Shown: piece after piece, positions 61,701 to 64,000 of the stretch
How the letters are laid out: every line of letters begins with the position of its first letter
Position numbering within the stretch: the stretch's first letter is position 1
Source: Chrysaora quinquecirrha
Lineage: Eukaryota > Cnidaria > Scyphozoa > Semaeostomeae > Pelagiidae
Assembly (NCBI GenBank): GCA_014526335.1
Contig: JACTAT010000010.1
Coordinates: 1,639,359-1,703,358 of the forward strand
Direction of reading: 5' to 3'
Length of the DNA stretch: 64,000 bases
Notes under the pieces: model-generated
Seen by the model: the letters and a program-made list of their open reading frames with translations, nothing else
Databases searched by the model: none
Told to the model about the DNA's origin: nothing
Translations under genes and position numbers: made by a program

Positions 61701-63283
61701 AACAGAGTGAGACCCTTGATGTTATGTACCAAGGCTCTAAATTCTGAGCACCAAGTAGTATAGCAATAGATAACCTAAAGACCCACTTTGAGAAGTGCTT
61801 CAAACGTGCAATACTTACATTTACTTGTGGGGTCTCATTCGATTCACCTTGATGAGATCTGCAAGTTGGTACTATGTTCAACAATGACTCGGTTGCCATT
61901 TCATTGTATTGCGTGTAGCCACCTATGGATTTCTCAAAACAGGGCATTTTCAGGTGCATGGCATTATCAGAACAGGTGAAAAATAGTGTAGCTACAGTTT
62001 TAACATATTTCTAGAGTAGCTATACTTCATGTATCATAATGCTAGCTTTTCCTTTTCTTAAATCTTAAAAGTAAAGCTCCAAGAAAATAAGTCATGCTTC
62101 TCCAAACACTTATTTTGCTCATATGCGCTGGGAAAATAAAAGAGGATAGCAAGAAATTCTACTGCAACCATGACATGGCAAACGGACAGGCAAGTCAAAG
62201 AAACAATAAACATAGGCATACACATACCATCAAACTCTTGTTTATTTGCAGCTATTTCTCCAAATGTATTTCCTTTATCTGACGTCTTTTTCCACAAATT
62301 CAAATCTGGTTTTTGATCTTTCTGGCCAAAGATTCCACTAGATGATGCAGCTTGCTGGGTTGACACTTGATCCAATTGCTCTGGCTTTTGTAAAGCAATG
62401 GCAAAGGGGTTTGAAAACATTGCACTGGAATCTGGTTTAGGGATAGTTAATCCATGACTAAGATCCAGATTAGGATTAGCAAATCCTAAACTAGAATCCA
62501 GTTTAGGGTTGGCATAACCATGTAATCCAAACACAGATTTCTTTGGACTGCTTTCTTGATGGATCTGGATTGGCCTTTTCTCTTCTCTGCTCTTCAAAGC
62601 TAATGCAAATGGATTGCTCTGAGCTGTTCCTTGATTTGCAGCAAATAGATTTTCTTTCAGTGGTTGCACTGTGTTTGATGGCAGGGTTGTCAAATCTGAA
62701 AATGAGAATATTTAAAAAGAGATATTAGACTTTGCTTCTTTTAGAAAAATGTTGCTCTTGAATCCTACTTTTAGAACAGGAGGGGAAGACCAAAAGTGGT
62801 TGGGGGGGGGGGGTGGGTAAACAGCCCTCCAAAAACTTAACTGATTTTAATACTCTACCTTTGTTTCCTGTTCCTTCAGTCTCTTTTTCTTCTGACCCAC
62901 ATTCCCACCAGAACCAACAACAAATGGATTCTTTTGTTTAAAACTTTGATCCCCTATGGGCATCTGCGCTAAAGTGTCTAGTGGCTTTTTGATTGCTGCA
63001 AAAGTTGTTTTGTTTTCTGAACTTTTCAATGCTGCAGCAAACGGATTGAAGTTGGCCCTCATCTGAGGTTTTGTGAGACCACTGTCATCTAATATAGGGT
63101 TCACTGCTTCACTTTTTTGCTCCAGAGGCTCACTGACATTATCTTTAGAGGCTAATTTCTTTCTCAAATCCCCTTTTTCCCACACATATGGATTTGATCC
63201 TTTCTGTCTACTTTGATCCATTCTTCCTAATGGCTTTCTGTTCATTGGTCGTCTTGGAGGCTGGATTTGACTTCTGACATTCC
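46782..63283 (-). CDS. MCM3AP: GANP/MCM3AP (SAC3-family mRNA export scaffold) homologue, copy B with N-terminal exons
   Basis: Minus strand, in transcript order. FG-like N-terminal exons 63283-62859 and 62695-62228 (NPFAAAL, NPFALAL, NPFAIAL, FGLHG), about 61930-61819. RRM: 61500-61337 and 60181-60073, 59851-59802, 59050-58894, 7-nt microexon 58533-58527. SAC3/GANP domain: 58288-58215 ([10 protein letters not shown]), 58069-58001 ([15 protein letters not shown]), 57683-57606 ([12 protein letters not shown]), 57458-57312 ([24 protein letters not shown]), 56745-56684 (DITQQHL), 56527-56395 ([17 protein letters not shown]), 55980-55904, 55517-55404, 55313-55265, 54821-54708, 54269-54123. Then 53510-53319, 53203-53120, 52537-52427, 52201-52110, 51615-51502, 50799-50596, 50291-50103, 50055-49903, 49634-49409, 48659-48597, 48480-48376, about 47467-47354, 47009-46782. 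GANP is the TREX-2 scaffold that carries mRNPs to nuclear pores. Phases agree from the RRM through 48376 except for one extra base in a T-run near 58264. First exon and C-terminal end not found; exons near 48290-48150 unclear. Confidence 0.92.
47036..47282 (+). mobile_element. tRNA-derived SINE (family 1), copy B
   Basis: Same element as 30930-31190 at the equivalent position in copy B. The frame on the minus strand that runs from this SINE into the neighbouring GANP exon is fortuitous. Confidence 0.75.
49167..49352 (-). mobile_element. tRNA-derived SINE (family 2), copy B
   Basis: Equivalent to 32886-33075; on the minus strand the B box reads GGTTCGAGCCCC less one G, typical of tRNA genes. 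Confidence 0.75.
50328..50556. repeat. TGAA tetranucleotide microsatellite, copy B
   Basis: Interrupted (TGAA)n tract, with the same pattern of interruptions as copy A at 34040-34275. Confidence 0.9.
50895..51057 (-). mobile_element. tRNA-derived SINE (family 2), copy B
   Basis: Equivalent to 34612-34772, at the same place in the intron after the DEKHHK-type exon. Confidence 0.7.
51110..51272. mobile_element. Complete MITE-like element, about 160 bp, copy B
   Basis: Best-preserved family member. The left end AAGGCCCTGGCCAAAAGATC is matched by the inverted right end GATCGTTTGGCCAGGGCTTT. Internally GTTTTATCATTTGGCCACGTC sits near the centre, giving nested symmetry. The copy-A equivalent at 34829-34990 has the middle partly replaced by unrelated local sequence. 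Confidence 0.75.
51285..51350 (-). pseudogene. Partial duplicate of a GANP exon end with splice donor
   Basis: 51302-51345 closely resembles 51495-51540, the 3' end of the GANP exon at 51615-51502 plus its GTATGAC donor, about 193 bp away. Its translation is [11 protein letters not shown] compared with [11 protein letters not shown] in the real exon. The upstream half is replaced by MITE-like sequence, so it cannot be a full exon. It points to an old local tandem duplication later hit by an inverted-repeat element. Confidence 0.6.
51897..52045 (+). mobile_element. SINE family 1, copy B
   Basis: ACGTGGTAAGACGATCATC head, B-box-like GGATTCGAATCTCG, core CAGCTGTCCATCCTTCCGAG, then GTACCCAGGGTATTTG. 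Better preserved than its copy-A counterpart. Confidence 0.7.
52815..53095. repeat. Dispersed repeat with GAGGAGTGTCAGAC, copy B
   Basis: Equivalent to 36600-36860. Confidence 0.5.
53868..54000 (-). mobile_element. tRNA-derived SINE (family 2), copy B
   Basis: Equivalent to 37632-37768, nearly identical. Confidence 0.75.
55622..55862. mobile_element. MITE-like pair, copy B
   Basis: AAAGCCTTGGCCAAACAATCAAA, central TTTTGGCCATATCACAA, then AAAGCCCTGGCCAAACGATC and a second central part TTCGGCCATATCACAA. The copy-A equivalent (about 39428-39660) is rearranged and keeps only pieces. Confidence 0.6.
56010..56378. repeat. CAAA tetranucleotide microsatellite, copy B
   Basis: Equivalent to 39890-40290, slightly shorter at its left side. 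Confidence 0.9.
56800..56998. repeat. GCAA/GCTA tetranucleotide repeat, copy B
   Basis: Equivalent to 40705-40905 with small length differences. Confidence 0.88.
58527..58533 (-). CDS. MCM3AP: 7-nt GANP microexon, copy B
   Basis: CATTCCG is flanked by ATTCTTCAG upstream and GTAAATTG downstream (minus strand). The preceding exon (59050-58894) leaves phase 1 and the following exon needs phase 2; seven bases make exactly that change. Joined, the junction reads [19 protein letters not shown], leading into [10 protein letters not shown]. The same seven bases and splice sites are kept in copy A at 42428-42434. Confidence 0.65.
60705..60930. mobile_element. Degenerate MITE-like sequence, copy B
   Basis: Equivalent to 44610-44830 with two 4-nt or shorter length differences. 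Confidence 0.5.
61132..61308 (-). mobile_element. tRNA-derived SINE (family 2), copy B, next to RRM exon
   Basis: Equivalent to 45024-45200; same degraded B box, so it was inserted and decayed before the duplication. Confidence 0.7.
61337..61500 (-). CDS. MCM3AP: GANP RRM exon, copy B
   Basis: 164 nt, acceptor phase 1 and exit phase 0. Encodes an RNP2-like strand (TAIQLMNVP), the helix [13 protein letters not shown], and an RNP1-like strand ([10 protein letters not shown]); the fold continues in the next exon ([13 protein letters not shown]). This is the RRM-like domain that precedes SAC3 in GANP. The corresponding copy-A exon at 45229-45392 encodes the same residues. Confidence 0.9.
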
Positions 63284-63530
63284 CTGAAACAATATTGGAA
63301 ATATAGATAATAGAATGCAGTTTACTGGACACACATTGACATCAGTTTCAGTATTATGCATGCCATAGCCCTTTAACAAAAATGCTACAGCTGTATTTTC
63401 TATTTCTCAAGGAATGGGTGTGAAATATGGTTCTATGCCACTAGAAAACAAAGTAGGAAAAGTAGCCAAGTGACCAAGTGAACAAGCAACAAGATATATG
63501 TTGATCGACAGGTAATGTTCAGCATTAACA
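63284..63530. other. GANP upstream intron or 5' region; no exon recognised
   Basis: Begins with the acceptor-side intron of the 63283-62859 exon (GTTTCAG). No start codon exon found, so the gene start is probably beyond the window. Confidence 0.4.
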
Positions 63531-63531
63531 A

Positions 63532-64000
63532 GTGAAGGTGAAATACGTTTATTTAGCACCAGTCATTAGGATCTCAGTAGTAGGTTCCAGGATGCAGATA
63601 CTGGCACTTGCACACCTGAGACAAGCAATAGAACAATAGGGTAGACAACAGAAAGTGGCTCCTGCACCCACAAGATCTTGTTGAAAACTTCCATTATCTG
63701 CAAACTGGATTTATTGTAGGGTGCAGAGAAGATCTTCTCCACACAATCTTGGGGATAACAATAGACCCTATTGTTCTTCTATTGTTTTCATCTGAGCCCT
63801 TCTCTGCCAGACTGCAGAGTGTGGCACTTGCACACCCTAGATTAACAATAGAACATTAGAATAGAACAATAGAAAATGGCTCTTGCACACCCAAGATCTC
63901 ATTGAAAACTGTCATATTCTGCAAACTGGCTTCAGCAGGCAATCTGCAGAAAATACAGTCCGGACCTCTGACATGACAAGCCAGCTGGATTAGGCCCCTG
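63532..64000 (-). mobile_element. SINE family 2 split by an inserted tandem dimer
   Basis: The SINE left part is at 63532-63595 (GTGAAGGTGAAATACG, GGATCTCAGTAGTAGG) and its tRNA-like part resumes at about 63962 (GACAAGCCAGCTGGATTAGG). Between them are two related units of about 190 bp, each with GGCACTTGCACACC, CAATAGAAC, AAGATCT and TCTGCAAACTGG. Confidence 0.55.

Overview
The window is nuclear DNA of an invertebrate animal. Genes are split into many short exons with GT-AG introns, and the exon products match animal families: a tetraspanin, RNF181, SMIM20/MITRAC7, an hnRNP A/B/D-type RNA-binding protein, and the mRNA-export scaffold GANP/MCM3AP. The DNA is AT-rich and full of tRNA-derived SINEs, short inverted-repeat (MITE-like) elements, CCACCACA-rich elements and long TCA, CAAA, TGAA and CAAG microsatellites. 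A KDZ/CxC-type transposase-derived gene would suit a cnidarian, sponge or other non-vertebrate, but I cannot name the species from sequence alone.

Layout. 1-1.1 kb: 3' part of a tetraspanin (+). 2.07-5.06 kb: complete seven-exon RNF181 (+). 7.16-16.4 kb: an intron-rich KDZ/CxC transposase-like gene (+), with recognisable exons but several frame breaks. 17.6-18.1 kb: second copy of the CCACCACA element. 18.76-20.97 kb: fourteen units of an exact 159-bp (53-codon) tandem repeat. 21.0-21.6 kb: two exons of an unrecognised zinc-ribbon-like gene (-). 23.34-23.87 kb: SMIM20 (+). 24.4-29.0 kb: two-RRM hnRNP (+), no terminal exon found. 29.75-63.3 kb: GANP/MCM3AP homologue (-), of which about 15.84 kb (RRM exon to late C-terminal exons) is present twice in direct tandem (29749-45585 and 45860-61694).

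The GANP region is the most informative. The upstream copy (46-61.7 kb), next to the FG-like N-terminal exons, keeps compatible splice phases from the RRM exon through more than 20 exons, including a 7-nt microexon just before the CPDMCPEK signature. The downstream copy (30-45.4 kb) is nearly identical in its right part, but in its left part has frameshifted exons, a deletion in one exon and patches of locally copied sequence. Either it is a decaying partial gene duplication or it is an assembly artefact such as a second haplotype joined in series. Frame breaks often sit at homopolymers, here and in the KDZ gene, so long-read indel errors are a real possibility.

The genes do not form a pathway; this is ordinary linear packing in a repeat-rich animal genome. 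Two genes (KDZ-like and SMIM20) share inverted copies of one repeat immediately upstream of their start codons, which hints at a shared mobile promoter module.
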